From positions 62,001-126,000 of the forward strand of contig NZ_JAFRSC010000033.1 in the NCBI RefSeq assembly GCF_017427765.1: DNA of 64,000 nucleotides. Reading direction: 5' to 3'. Both the position numbers and the translations under genes were made by a program. The stretch is from Methanobrevibacter sp. (GTDB lineage: Archaea > Methanobacteriota > Methanobacteria > Methanobacteriales > Methanobacteriaceae). The notes under the pieces are model-generated. The model was not told the DNA's origin and did no database searches. It saw nothing but the letters and a program-made list of their open reading frames with translations. Positions 19,102-28,328 of this stretch are shown piece after piece. Position 1 is the first letter of the stretch. Each line of letters starts with the position of its first letter.

Positions 19102-20328
19102 TTATAATTCTTTACATGCTTGAGCTAATTTTTTACCTAACTCATAGCTTGCTTCTTCTTCATCCGCATTTGGAACAAATGTGATTTCCTGAGTGTCGAT
19201 TACATCAAATCCGCAGTTGTTTAATTCTTCAGCAAGCATTGCAGGTGTTCCACCTTTTCCGCCCATTGAACCAAAGGTAACAGCTTTTCTTACAATGCCT
19301 GTTCTGTTGAATAAAAGACCTTTTAGATAGTACATTATGTCTCCAATACTTGGGTATGGCACATCGTTGATTGTAGGGTCTCCAACAGCAATTCCTTTAC
19401 TGGTTAGAATACTTTTGACGATTTCAGATCTTTCATCTTCGTGCAGGAAGAAGATTTCAACATCGTATCCTTCAGATATTGCACCTTCAGCAATTTCATG
19501 AGCCATTTGTTGGGTAGAGTAGTGCATGGTATCGTAGATAATGGTAATTTTATCTTCACATACTCCTGTTGCCCAGTTTTGGTATGCACCAATTACTTGC
19601 ATAGGGTCGGTCCAGATTTGACCGTGTGATGGTGCAATCATTTTAATGGAGTCTAGTAAGCCTAATTCCACAACTTCATTTAATTTTTTAAGCACTAATT
19701 TTGAAAGTGGTGTAATTAAGTTTGCGTAGAATTTTTGGGTAGCATCCATCAATACGTGTTCAGGGATTTCATCAGAGAATCTTTTGGTGAAACATAAGTG
19801 CTGACCGAATGCGTCGTTAGGGAATAAGATACCGGTTTCATCAGCAAGCAATGTAAACATGCTGTCTGGCCAGTGTAATAGGAATGCATCCAAGAATGCT
19901 AAGGTTCTTCCGCCAACATCTAAACTGTCACCAGTTCCAACAGTAATGAATTCTGCACCTTCAAGGGAAGGGTAGTGTTTTAAAAGACCGTTTACAGCAA
20001 TTTTGGTACAGTAAATTGGTGCTTCTGGGAATCTTTTGTGTAAGTCCACTAAAACACCGGAATGGTCTTTTTCAACGTGGTTTTGGATGATGTAGTCAAC
20101 TTTTACATCTCTTCCTTCTTGTGCGAATGCATCGTCGATACGTGCCATCATTTCTTTTGTTTTTCCTGGATAAGCATTATCGATAATTGCTACTTCATCT
20201 TCTCCAAATACAATGTATGCATTGTATGTGGTTCCATCTAAGGTATATCCGTGGTAGGATCTTAAATCCCAATCGAGTACACCAACCCAGTATACTCCAT
20301 CAGCTATTTTTTGTGCGTTAGCTTTCAT
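19102..20328 (-). CDS. fprA: F420H2 oxidase (A-type flavoprotein)
   Basis: Reduces dioxygen to water with electrons from F420H2, protecting methanogenesis from air. The 408 residues hold a metallo-beta-lactamase-like diiron domain with ligands H84-x-E86-x-D88-H89 (NHVEKDHSG), then a flavodoxin domain starting near residue 255 ([15 protein letters not shown]) with the FMN-binding [11 protein letters not shown] segment. The ribosome binding site AAGGAG precedes the ATG. In Methanothermobacter the homologous fpaA operon is controlled by MsvR; TACGAA-type elements upstream here suggest the same. Confidence 0.95.
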   Translation of the reverse strand: MKANAQKIADGVYWVGVLDWDLRSYHGYTLDGTTYNAYIVFGEDEVAIIDNAYPGKTKEMMARIDDAFAQEGRDVKVDYIIQNHVEKDHSGVLVDLHKRFPEAPIYCTKIAVNGLLKHYPSLEGAEFITVGTGDSLDVGGRTLAFLDAFLLHWPDSMFTLLADETGILFPNDAFGQHLCFTKRFSDEIPEHVLMDATQKFYANLITPLSKLVLKKLNEVVELGLLDSIKMIAPSHGQIWTDPMQVIGAYQNWATGVCEDKITIIYDTMHYSTQQMAHEIAEGAISEGYDVEIFFLHEDERSEIVKSILTSKGIAVGDPTINDVPYPSIGDIMYYLKGLLFNRTGIVRKAVTFGSMGGKGGTPAMLAEELNNCGFDVIDTQEITFVPNADEEEASYELGKKLAQACKEL

Positions 20329-20350
20329 TTTAAAATCTCCTTTTTTAAGT

Positions 20351-20420
20351 TAATTCTTTACGAATTAATAATTATTTGTGTTATATTATTATATATAATT
20401 TTGTTTTATACGAACAGTTT
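20351..20420 (-). promoter_or_regulatory. fprA promoter region with TACGAA elements
   Basis: Two TACGAA elements lie upstream of fprA: 20359-20364, inside the inverted repeat TAATTC-TTTAC-GAATTA (20351-20367), and 20409-20414 (ATACGAACAGTTTC). A TATA-like ATATATAA on the minus strand lies between them. MsvR of Methanothermobacter is known to bind TTCG/CGAA-containing boxes in its own and the fpaA promoters; the exact box layout is recalled, not checked. Assignment as MsvR sites is inference. Confidence 0.45.
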
Positions 20421-20460
20421 CAAAAGTTCTGATACTTATTAGTATTCAACCGCTCTCTCT
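20421..20460. repeat. Dispersed 40-60 bp repeat, site 1
   Basis: The block AAAAGTTCTGATACTTATTAG followed by TATTCAACCGCTCT is a shortened, inverted relative of sites at 36623-36686 and 39132-39195 (reverse complement there: AAAAAGTTCCGATACTTA then AACCACT-AAACTCT). It lies between fprA and the integrase at the left edge of the accessory island, in opposite orientation to the other two. Confidence 0.5.
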
Positions 20461-20497
20461 CAAGATATTATACCTATGAAAAATAGAGGTGTTAAGT

Positions 20498-21637
20498 ATG
20501 ATGAATGACGAGCTATTAAAAAATTTTTCAATAAGCTGCAACCATGCGCAGGGTACATTTTTCAGCTATGAACTTTCGCTGAGAAAGTACTGCGAGTATT
20601 TTGGTATGAACTTAAAAGAGCTTCTTTATGAAGCTGAAGAAGATGAAAATAATGGAGTAAAATGGAAACATAGTCGTTTGAAAGCGAAATTGGTCGAATA
20701 CAGACATTACATGTATCAGCATTATGCTCCAGGAACTGTGAGAAAAGAGATGAACTGCATCAAGTATTTTTACAAATTCTATGACATAGAGATACTGTCA
20801 CTGCCTAAAATCAATGAAAAGAGCATTCAAAATCCTGCTCCGATATATTTCAAGGACTTGCCGGATAAGGAAGTAATTAGGGAAGCATTTCAAATTGCAT
20901 CTCCTCTAATGAAAGCTATAATATTGTTTTCCTGTTCCAGTGGTTGTGCCAGAACCGAAACATTGAGCCTGACAATTGGAGATTACATTGATGCATTATC
21001 TGAATATCTGCCAAAAAGGGATATGGATATCTTTAATGTAATCGATTATCTCAACGGTGTTGATGATGTGGTTCCGACCTTTAGCATTTTGAGGAAAAAG
21101 ACAAACAAGTATTACCTCACATACTGCAGTCCTGAAGCTGTAAAGGCTATTAATGCATATCTGTTGTTGCGTGATAAACCGTTGACTAATGAAAGTCCAC
21201 TGTTTAGGATCAGTAGGACTTACATGGTGCAATCATTTGAAATGATCAATGACACTTTAGGTCTTGGAAGGGTTGGAAAGTATCGCAGATTCAGAAGCCA
21301 CATGCTTCGCAAGTTCCATGCATCAGCATTGTATAATAGTGGAATGAGCTTGGACAAGGTCAATGATTTGCAGGGAAAGGCCAAAAACAAAACAGATGCT
21401 GCATATTTCATGACAAACCCTGACGATTTGAAATATGAATATATCAAGCATCTGCCGGCAGTAACAATCAATACTGATGTTGAAAAGCTATCCATCAAAT
21501 CACCTCAGTTCATTCAAATGGAAAAGGAAAATGAATCATTAAGATTAGAAGTAGGTAGCATGAGAAATGAAATGGAGGAGATGAGAGGTTTGAAAAAAGA
21601 ACTTTTAGGCATCATAAACATGATTGGTGAAGGGTAA
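20498..21637 (+). CDS. Tyrosine recombinase / integrase
   Basis: 379 residues from ATG 20498, placed six bases after GAGGTG. An N-terminal SAM-like DNA-binding part (about 1-110) precedes a catalytic domain with the arginine in CARTETLSL, the H-x-x-R box FRSHMLRKFHAS and a tyrosine in DAAYFMTNP near residue 305. The last 45 residues form a coiled coil (FIQMEKENESLRLEVG...). It marks the left boundary of the accessory island, reading inward. It probably inserted or rearranges the element; the substrate site is unknown, but a 10-bp inverted repeat immediately 3' of the gene is a candidate. Confidence 0.88.
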   Translation: MMNDELLKNFSISCNHAQGTFFSYELSLRKYCEYFGMNLKELLYEAEEDENNGVKWKHSRLKAKLVEYRHYMYQHYAPGTVRKEMNCIKYFYKFYDIEILSLPKINEKSIQNPAPIYFKDLPDKEVIREAFQIASPLMKAIILFSCSSGCARTETLSLTIGDYIDALSEYLPKRDMDIFNVIDYLNGVDDVVPTFSILRKKTNKYYLTYCSPEAVKAINAYLLLRDKPLTNESPLFRISRTYMVQSFEMINDTLGLGRVGKYRRFRSHMLRKFHASALYNSGMSLDKVNDLQGKAKNKTDAAYFMTNPDDLKYEYIKHLPAVTINTDVEKLSIKSPQFIQMEKENESLRLEVGSMRNEMEEMRGLKKELLGIINMIGEG

Positions 21638-21662
21638 TGTTATTGATATAAATAAGTAATGG

Positions 21663-21694
21663 TGATAGCATTTGGCATGTGTTGAATGCTATCA
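21663..21694. repeat. Perfect 10-bp inverted repeat 3' of the integrase
   Basis: TGATAGCATT (21663-21672) and AATGCTATCA (21685-21694) flank a 12-base spacer. The layout is similar to a tyrosine-recombinase core site (two inverted arms around a short spacer), but it could also be a transcription terminator or regulatory hairpin. No T run follows, which weakens the terminator reading. Confidence 0.5.
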
Positions 21695-21738
21695 ACATAA
21701 TCTTATAAATCCATTATTTTACAATGAGCCATTTATGA

Positions 21739-21853
21739 TGAAAAGTATAAAACAAACTTGGTGAAAAACATAAAATTTATAAGATGAAAAATATAAAATA
21801 AATTCAATGAAAAGTATAAAATAAAACTGGTGAAAAATATAAAAAAGTGATTA
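21739..21853. repeat. Five tandem 23-bp repeats before an ATPase gene
   Basis: Units start at 21739, 21762, 21785, 21808 and 21831, exactly 23 bp apart. Each begins TGAAAA, then A/G, T/C, ATAAAA and a more variable 3' part. The gene start that follows (ATGAAAAAATATT at 21856) resembles a sixth unit shifted by two to three bases. Each unit contains a TATA-like ATAAAA. Such phased direct repeats usually bind a protein cooperatively (iteron or operator). No spacers separate the units, so this is not a CRISPR array. Confidence 0.8.
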
Positions 21854-21855
21854 AG

Positions 21856-23142
21856 ATGAAAAAATATTTACCAAGATATACAGACCAGGAGCTGAAAGAA
21901 TCTCTGGAATATATGGGTGCTGTACTAATAACTGGTCCAAAGTGGTGCGGTAAGACCACAACAGCCAAACAACAATGTAAAAGCCTAAAAGAATTACAAC
22001 ATCCTGTTCATGGAAAATCTTACTTAAAACTTGCAGACACCAATCCAATAGAACTCCTAAAAGGTGAAAAACCAATGCTGATTGACGAGTGGCAGATGGC
22101 ACCGGAGCTATGGGGTACTGTTAGATATTTGGTAGATGAATCAGATGAAGATGGACTGTATATTTTAACCGGATCAACAATAGTTGATGAAAGCAAAATC
22201 GCACACTCTGGAGCCGGCAGAATAAAAAGAATTGTAATGCGTCCAATGAGCCTATATGAAAGTGGAGAATCCACAGGTGAAATATCTTTAATGGATTTAT
22301 TTGATAATGAGGATTTAAACATTGATGGAGTAACTTCAAACTTAACAATACCTGATTTAATTTTTGCTGCCTGCAGAGGGGGCTGGCCAGAATCACTAAA
22401 CAAAAAAACCAAAAAACAGCAATTGGCAATCGTATCAAATTACATAGATATAATATGTAATAGTGACGTTTCAGAAGTGGATGGAGTTAAACGCAGTCCA
22501 CAAAGAGTAAAAGCTATTCTGAAATCCTACGCTAGAAACATATCCACACTAGCAACTAAAAAAACACTAATGAAAGATATAAAAACAGAATATGAAGATA
22601 TTTCATTACCTACATTCAATTCGTATATTGATGCTCTTGAAAGGTTATATGTCATCCAAAACATTCCTGCATGGTCACCAAATATCCGCTCAGCAAATAC
22701 CATCAGAAAATCTTACAAAAAAGAATTCATTGATCCATCAATAGCCGTAGCAAGCCTTAACCTAACACCTGAAAAATTGCTTAAAGACTTCGAAACATTT
22801 GGATTCATATTTGAAAACATGTGCATACGAGACTTGCTAGTTTATTCAAGTTCAGTCAATGGTGAAGTGTTATATTACAATGACGACAGTGGTCTTGAAG
22901 CGGATTGTGTCATATATCTAAATGATGGCAGGTATGCATTGATAGAATTTAAATTAGGCAATCGTGAAATAGATAAGGGAGCAGAAAATTTGCTTAAGCT
23001 AAAAAAATTGATCAGAAAAAGTGTGGAAAACAAAAAGATTGATTTGGAGGAGCCAAGTTTTCTAGCAGTGATAACTGGTGGTGAAATGGCCTACACTAGA
23101 GCTGATGGAGTGAAAGTTATTCCAATAGGATGTTTGAGATAA
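21856..23142 (+). CDS. ATPase of the AAA / DUF4143 family
   Basis: 428 residues from ATG 21856, preceded by GTGATTAAG. Walker A is GPKWCGKTTTA (27-37); Walker B and the following block read LIDEWQMAPELW. The C-terminal half carries the DUF4143 domain (YIDALERLYVIQNIPAWSP) and a PD-(D/E)XK-like segment near residue 345-375 (GLEADCVIYLNDGRYALIEFKLG). These ATPases are common in archaea and bacteria and their role is unknown; mobile-element or stress links are often suggested. It is preceded by five 23-bp repeats that probably regulate it. Confidence 0.85.
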   Translation: MKKYLPRYTDQELKESLEYMGAVLITGPKWCGKTTTAKQQCKSLKELQHPVHGKSYLKLADTNPIELLKGEKPMLIDEWQMAPELWGTVRYLVDESDEDGLYILTGSTIVDESKIAHSGAGRIKRIVMRPMSLYESGESTGEISLMDLFDNEDLNIDGVTSNLTIPDLIFAACRGGWPESLNKKTKKQQLAIVSNYIDIICNSDVSEVDGVKRSPQRVKAILKSYARNISTLATKKTLMKDIKTEYEDISLPTFNSYIDALERLYVIQNIPAWSPNIRSANTIRKSYKKEFIDPSIAVASLNLTPEKLLKDFETFGFIFENMCIRDLLVYSSSVNGEVLYYNDDSGLEADCVIYLNDGRYALIEFKLGNREIDKGAENLLKLKKLIRKSVENKKIDLEEPSFLAVITGGEMAYTRADGVKVIPIGCLR

Positions 23143-23193
23143 ATGTTTGATTGGAATGGGTATATGAATTAAATTATAAGGAAGGTGTTTAAT

Positions 23194-23566
23194 TTGAAAT
23201 ATTCATCAAAATTAGAATGGGAATTCCTTCAAAACGATATTGATCTTATAACTTATAAAATTATAAATGAAGTTCCATTATATTCAATTAAATCTTGTGA
23301 CATTAAACGGGGAGAAAATTTTGAGATAATTTTGGATGTTAATTGTGGATTAAATTCTGAAAATCAATCTTTTTTTGATAATGGATTTTTTCTAGATGAA
23401 ATCATATCGTGAAATTATAAAAGTTAATCATTGTAAAATAAAACATAAAACATTTTCAGTAGGCGAAAACAGTGGATATCATTTTATATTCAATGATAAT
23501 CACATTGAATGAATATACAAAACTCATGATTTAGAAAATGAAGTGTGTTATATAAAAATATATTAA
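23194..23566 (+). pseudogene. Remnant of an unrecognised gene (TTG start, interrupted frame)
   Basis: A TTG at 23194, six bases after AAGGTG, opens a 72-codon frame (LKYSSKLEWEFLQNDIDL...) ending at 23412. The +1 frame from 23396 (MKSYREIIKVNHCKIKHKTF...) runs on to 23512, and after one TGA the same frame continues to a TAA near 23566. Read together they look like one protein of about 125 residues with one frameshift and one stop. No family is recognised. It lies between the DUF4143 ATPase and the restriction pair. Two short overlapping genes are the alternative reading. Confidence 0.4.
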
Positions 23567-23586
23567 ATTTGTTAAAGGAGGTATTT

Positions 23587-25044
23587 TTAGAACATATAGT
23601 TGATTTCAATATTTTTGTTTTCATATAATTGTTCTACACAGTTATCTAAAACATTTTTTTGTTTATTTAACATGATATATAAATCAAATATTCCAGCTTT
23701 TTCACTCCAAATTTTATCGTATTCTTCAAAGGAATCAGTTTTTGAGTTTAAAAAATCCCATCCCTGTTTATTGTAATACATGTTCTTAATTTTTTGCTTA
23801 ATTTCAATATTAAATTTTGGAAATGGGATTTCAATAAGATTATATTTCTTTATTTCTTTCATTTTTGAACCAATACTTATTTCACCGAAATATTCACGAT
23901 ATATTGGATGATTCAAAAGTACAATAAATGTAATTAAATCAATATCATCATAATTTTCTATACGATAAAATCCTTGATTATGATGGCCTTTCCCAAAAAG
24001 AGAATAATCATAAAATGAAGATATGCCTACATATTTGCCACTTTGGCCATCTAGTTTTTTAGAAGTTCTATTGATAATTAAACAAGCATTTTTATTGAGA
24101 TTATTCTTACCTTTAAAATTAATAGAGCAAGGTTCTATATTTAATCCGAATTCACTTATATAAGATGGGATTATCCATTTATATTCTAAATTATCTTGTG
24201 AAGGTTCTGATCTAATTTTTGGTGTATTTCCACCTTTTAAATCTTGAGGGTTTAATAAAAAATATCCATTTTCATAGGATTCAATTAAGTTTCGAATATA
24301 TATGGATTTTTTAGAGTAGTAACCAGAGTCTAATCGTTTAATAGATACTAAATCTGAATATGTTGGATAAATATTTTTTATATTATCAAAGTTGTTAAAA
24401 TTTAGTAAAGATGAAATAAAATCATTTAGTGAATTAATTTTCTCTTTAATTAATCTTTCTTTTAAAATTATGGATTTCATAATATTTTCTATAAATTTTA
24501 TAATATTTTCGTCGTTATTTTTAGGCAAAGGAATGTCAAAATTTAAATAGATGTCTTTAGCATGAGAAATTGTAGATCCACTTGCCACATTATATTCAAA
24601 ATTTTTTTTAAATAAATCATGTTGTAAAATAGAAAATACATAAAGGGGATGTTTGCAGGAGAGAGCATTAATGCCTGAAGATAACATAAATCTTGGGTAA
24701 TCTTTATCTAAAAATGCTACATTACCTAAAGATCCATCCTTTACTATTAAAATTTGATTCATTTTTAAATCATGATTTTCAAAAAATTTTTCAGGTATTC
24801 CTACAGCAGATTTTTCATCAAATAGAAGGTTATTCTTGTGAATATTTGCAGTTCGTATGAATTGAAATTTTTTATCATGGATATACGCAGCACTGCCTAC
24901 TTCACTACCTTTTTGTATTGGGCATATTAGGAACTCTGATAGTTTTGCTGAATTTTCATATTTCACTTCACGATTTTCATATAATTTAGCAGACAATGAA
25001 TAATTATTTTTTGAAATATCATTAAAATGAATAATATTTGACAT
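23587..25044 (-). CDS. Specificity (S) subunit of a restriction-modification system
   Basis: 485 residues in two target-recognition halves. The first spans about 30-200, ending in the helical ERLIKEKINSLNDFISSLL spacer; the second about 215-485. Characteristic S-subunit phrases are present, such as VKDGSLGNVAFLD, GINALSCKHPLY and SGSTISHAKDIYLNFDIPLP. Two different recognition domains imply a bipartite target sequence. Its ATG directly follows the TAA of the methylase gene with no gap, so the two are translated together. No separate R subunit gene is seen, which fits a BcgI-like arrangement. Confidence 0.82.
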   Translation of the reverse strand: MSNIIHFNDISKNNYSLSAKLYENREVKYENSAKLSEFLICPIQKGSEVGSAAYIHDKKFQFIRTANIHKNNLLFDEKSAVGIPEKFFENHDLKMNQILIVKDGSLGNVAFLDKDYPRFMLSSGINALSCKHPLYVFSILQHDLFKKNFEYNVASGSTISHAKDIYLNFDIPLPKNNDENIIKFIENIMKSIILKERLIKEKINSLNDFISSLLNFNNFDNIKNIYPTYSDLVSIKRLDSGYYSKKSIYIRNLIESYENGYFLLNPQDLKGGNTPKIRSEPSQDNLEYKWIIPSYISEFGLNIEPCSINFKGKNNLNKNACLIINRTSKKLDGQSGKYVGISSFYDYSLFGKGHHNQGFYRIENYDDIDLITFIVLLNHPIYREYFGEISIGSKMKEIKKYNLIEIPFPKFNIEIKQKIKNMYYNKQGWDFLNSKTDSFEEYDKIWSEKAGIFDLYIMLNKQKNVLDNCVEQLYENKNIEINYMF

Positions 25045-27213
25045 TTAACCACCAAATACTTTTTTCAACTCTTCTTCTTGGCTATTAATCCATCTACGAA
25101 ACTCTTTAATTGTACTTGTGAATTCTTCATCTTTAACTAGTTCGCCTGTGAATTCATCAACTATATATTCATGATTTTCGTCTCTTTTATAATTGTAATT
25201 AAAATGAGCAACACGGTCTTTAATTTTAATATCATATCCTACTTTATTAATTTTTTTAGTAAAAATTTGATAATTATTTTCTTTTAATTTTTCTAATTCT
25301 TTTATTGGTGGCTTATAAGCAATTACTAGGGAAGTATTAACATTTGTATCTGCAAATACTCCTTCAGGTAGGTCAAATAACGCAACTATTCGCATATGAT
25401 CTATTAACCATTCTCTTGCAAATTTATAGTTATCAACTCCAACAATGGAGTTTGAAAGAACAATTCCCATTCTACCATTTTCGTCAAGAATGCGATATGC
25501 ATTTTCTAAAAAAATTAAACCAGGATCAATTTTTGCAGTTCCACTTTTAGGTTTTTTCATTATATTCCATAGTTCATATAATTCTAAATTATCTTTTCCT
25601 ATGTCTTTTTCAGTGTAACTTCTTTTTTGTCCAAATGGGGGATTTGTTAATACAATGTCAAATTTTTTTAATGATGTTTGTGTATTCCACTCATCCCAAT
25701 TACCATTTTTATGGAGCTTAGGGTTTAATTTAACTAATTTGTTCATATTACTGAATTTTTCAGTCACTGAAGATCCTTTTTCAAGATTTGCATTTCCATC
25801 TCCATTTAATAACATGTTTAATTGAGAAAGCATCACCATTGATTCATCATTGTCTACACCATATAAATTATTATCATTTAACTCTTTATTAGAATATTTA
25901 TAAGATATAGCTAAAAAATCTGAAATTCCAGCAGTTGGATCAATAATTGATTCATGGGTTTTTGGATTAATGATTTCAGTTAAAAATTTTATTATGTCAA
26001 GTGGTGTTACAAATTGGGCATTTTCTTTTTTGGAAAATTCATTGGCAAATTTGTAAAAAACAAGCTGATATAAGTCATTATTATCTGATTTAATAAACGA
26101 ATAATCTTGTAATTGGTATACAATTTCTCCAATAACTGCAACATGTTCTTGTTTGTTCCAAACAATTGTTTCATCACTTTGAGGTTTAAGAACATGTTGA
26201 TACTCAGAGGAGGCATCTTTATATAATTTTTTCATTCTAGTTATAAATGATTGAATATTATCATCATCTAAATCCATTGTACTTCTTTCATACTCAGTTA
26301 TATAGAATTGGAGAATTTTTCTCTCAGAGTTAGTTTCATGAAATTTTAAGGAGGTATTGTATTTTTCACTATATCTTTCATCATAAATTTTCAACGCAAT
26401 CATTTGTATTAAAATTTCATATCCTCTTTGATTATTTAAAGAATATTGATCCATTATTTTTACAATACTTGAAATATTATCTCCTAATAATTGTTGATTA
26501 TTTCCAGAAATTATATCTAAATCATTTACTGTACGGTTTTCTATATCTTGTGAATATTTTTGTTTTATTTGTTTAAAATCTGGAAATTTTATATATGGGT
26601 CAAATTTATCTAATGATAGTCTTTCGGAAAGGTTGTTTGCATCAACATTATTTAAAATGTCATCATAACGAATAATTTCTTCGTCTTGATTTTTAAATAA
26701 AAATAATTTTCCAGTATCATATATTGCACCTTTAATATTTTTATCATCTGATATTTTCATATATGGTTTTAATTGGTTGTTAAAAACATCTAGAATATTT
26801 TTTGAATTTTCTTTTTTTACTTCTATGACGAATATTAAATGGTGTGTAAGCCAATTTAAAGAATCAGGATTATTTATCTTATGCCATTGTTCATAATGAT
26901 AAACCCACTGTTTATCATCAAAAATAGCAATATCTATTTTAACATTGGCTGAATTTTTATTTCCTTTAGGAAATTCAATTTCGCATCCCATATAATCTTT
27001 AGAATACATTCCACTATTGACTAATGAATAAATGAGTTGTTGTCTATAATATTCTTCATTGTGCGAACCGTCATTTTTTAATAATCCGACTTCTTTGTCA
27101 CGTGTTAAGTGAAATGGGATAATTGAAACGATTGTTTTAGCATTTCTATAGATTGAATCAAATTCTTTCTTGTTTTTACTGAAATCATTTGAAATAATAA
27201 CTCCTCCAATCAA
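25045..27213 (-). CDS. Fused nuclease and N6-adenine DNA methyltransferase (BcgI-like RM subunit)
   Basis: 722 residues. N-terminal nuclease domain of HSDR_N type with PD-(D/E)XK ligands D94 (KIDIAIFDD) and E131-x-K133 (FVIEVKKE). After a helical linker the gamma-type N6 methylase follows, with SAM motif I DPTAGISDFLA and catalytic NPPF at 524-527 (LTNPPFGQK). This single chain joins cleavage and methylation and is paired with a separate S subunit, as in type IIB enzymes such as BcgI. No translocase gene is present. The start is uncertain: a TTG at 27213 follows AAGGA, while GGAGGA lies just inside the frame without an ATG/GTG/TTG behind it. Confidence 0.82.
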   Translation of the reverse strand: MIGGVIISNDFSKNKKEFDSIYRNAKTIVSIIPFHLTRDKEVGLLKNDGSHNEEYYRQQLIYSLVNSGMYSKDYMGCEIEFPKGNKNSANVKIDIAIFDDKQWVYHYEQWHKINNPDSLNWLTHHLIFVIEVKKENSKNILDVFNNQLKPYMKISDDKNIKGAIYDTGKLFLFKNQDEEIIRYDDILNNVDANNLSERLSLDKFDPYIKFPDFKQIKQKYSQDIENRTVNDLDIISGNNQQLLGDNISSIVKIMDQYSLNNQRGYEILIQMIALKIYDERYSEKYNTSLKFHETNSERKILQFYITEYERSTMDLDDDNIQSFITRMKKLYKDASSEYQHVLKPQSDETIVWNKQEHVAVIGEIVYQLQDYSFIKSDNNDLYQLVFYKFANEFSKKENAQFVTPLDIIKFLTEIINPKTHESIIDPTAGISDFLAISYKYSNKELNDNNLYGVDNDESMVMLSQLNMLLNGDGNANLEKGSSVTEKFSNMNKLVKLNPKLHKNGNWDEWNTQTSLKKFDIVLTNPPFGQKRSYTEKDIGKDNLELYELWNIMKKPKSGTAKIDPGLIFLENAYRILDENGRMGIVLSNSIVGVDNYKFAREWLIDHMRIVALFDLPEGVFADTNVNTSLVIAYKPPIKELEKLKENNYQIFTKKINKVGYDIKIKDRVAHFNYNYKRDENHEYIVDEFTGELVKDEEFTSTIKEFRRWINSQEEELKKVFGG

Positions 27214-27951
27214 ATTTTCATCCTTGCTTAAATATTTGTTATAATCTTTATTAAGGTTATTTATAATTATATTATTTTAGAAAATTATTGGTAGAGAGCA
27301 TTTGATAAATAATATTGAAACATTATAATGATAAATTATATTTTAAGTTAAAGTTATAAGTGTATTTTAATAAGTTAAGGTAATTTTATTTAATTTAATT
27401 TCTTCTATATGGAAGTATTAATCTAATTTATTCTTAATTTACTTATTCTAGTTTAAAATATTCTCTCGAAACATTTAAATCATATACTTCATTAAAATTA
27501 CCAATTAGAACTTCATAGGATTATCACTTTGAAGTATTTAAAGAAAATAGTAAAAAAAGTATTTATTATTATCATCAAGCATAATTAATAGATATAATTC
27601 AATTTAACAATTAAAAGCAATATTTATAATATTAATCAACCAATAGTTTTTACCAAAGTTTAATCATATTATGTAATTTCATTCTGCGGAGGACCATGTA
27701 AAATTCATTTCGTTTTAGATAATAGAAGAATTCCTATAAATTTTATTTTTTGATTTTTTTTATTATTAATATTATTTATAAAATTATTTTAAAATTATTT
27801 AACTAATATTTATTGATATATATTATTTTAATTAATTTTATACTTTAATTAAATGATATTATTTTATTTTATGCAATTCTAAGTATTATTGTTCTTATTG
27901 AAATTAATTTTACATATTAATTATAATTTTGTCATATTTTTAATGGAAATA

Positions 27952-27959
27952 TTTATATA
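27952..27959 (+). promoter_or_regulatory. TATA box of the XRE/ImmA/PIN operon
   Basis: TTTATATA lies about 40 bases before the XRE start codon. The adjacent TAGTA half-sites start six bases after it, so a bound repressor would block transcription initiation. Confidence 0.6.
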
Positions 27960-27962
27960 TTT

Positions 27963-27988
27963 TTTAGTACAAAATAGTAAATACTAAA
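27963..27988. promoter_or_regulatory. Three-half-site operator before the XRE gene
   Basis: TTTAGTA (27963-27969) and TACTAAA (27982-27988) are a perfect 7-bp inverted repeat. A third half-site TAGTA lies at 27975-27979, ten bases after the first and two bases before the inverted one. The spacing equals one helical turn. Position between TATA box and start codon suggests autorepression by the XRE protein. Confidence 0.6.
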
Positions 27989-27999
27989 GGTGGATTATC

Positions 28000-28326
28000 A
28001 TGAATGAAATTGTAGGAAAAATTTTAAACGAATTAAGGAGGGAAAATGGATATACTCAAGAACAAGTTTCTAGTTATTTGGGAATTACTCAAAGCAACCT
28101 TTCTAAAATAGAAAATGGCGATAGAAACTTTAACATGACTTTGCTTGATAAATTATGTTTATTATACAATTGTTCTCCTGAATATTTATTGGGAGAAGAA
28201 GATTCACATGAGAAATCAAGTATAGCATTTCGAAGTGACGAAAAGGTGGATTTGAACGTAGTTGCAAAAATGAATGAAATTACAGGATATTTAAAATTAC
28301 TAAGAAAACTGGATGGTGACAAGTAA
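28000..28326 (+). CDS. XRE-family helix-turn-helix regulator
   Basis: 108 residues. The Cro/CI-type helix-turn-helix spans about 7-60 (LRRENGYTQEQVSSYLGITQSNLSKIENG). The C-terminal 45 residues are charged and may mediate dimerisation or contact with the peptidase. The ribosome binding site AAAGGTGG precedes the ATG. It is followed two bases later by an ImmA/IrrE peptidase gene. In this pairing the XRE protein is usually the repressor or antitoxin and the peptidase its relief factor or partner. Confidence 0.9.
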   Translation: MNEIVGKILNELRRENGYTQEQVSSYLGITQSNLSKIENGDRNFNMTLLDKLCLLYNCSPEYLLGEEDSHEKSSIAFRSDEKVDLNVVAKMNEITGYLKLLRKLDGDK

Positions 28327-28328
28327 AC

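Larger units (their letters stand above)
27214..27999. other. 786-base AT-rich divergent intergenic region
   Basis: It separates the minus-strand restriction genes from the plus-strand XRE module. AT content is very high. No convincing ORF or RNA gene is seen; a short GC-richer patch (TCTGCGGAGGACCATG near 27681) is unexplained. The right end holds the TATA box and operator of the XRE gene. Confidence 0.5.

Noticed and set aside
21739..21853. CRISPR array
   Set aside because: The 23-bp units are contiguous without spacers, and no cas gene is present in the window.
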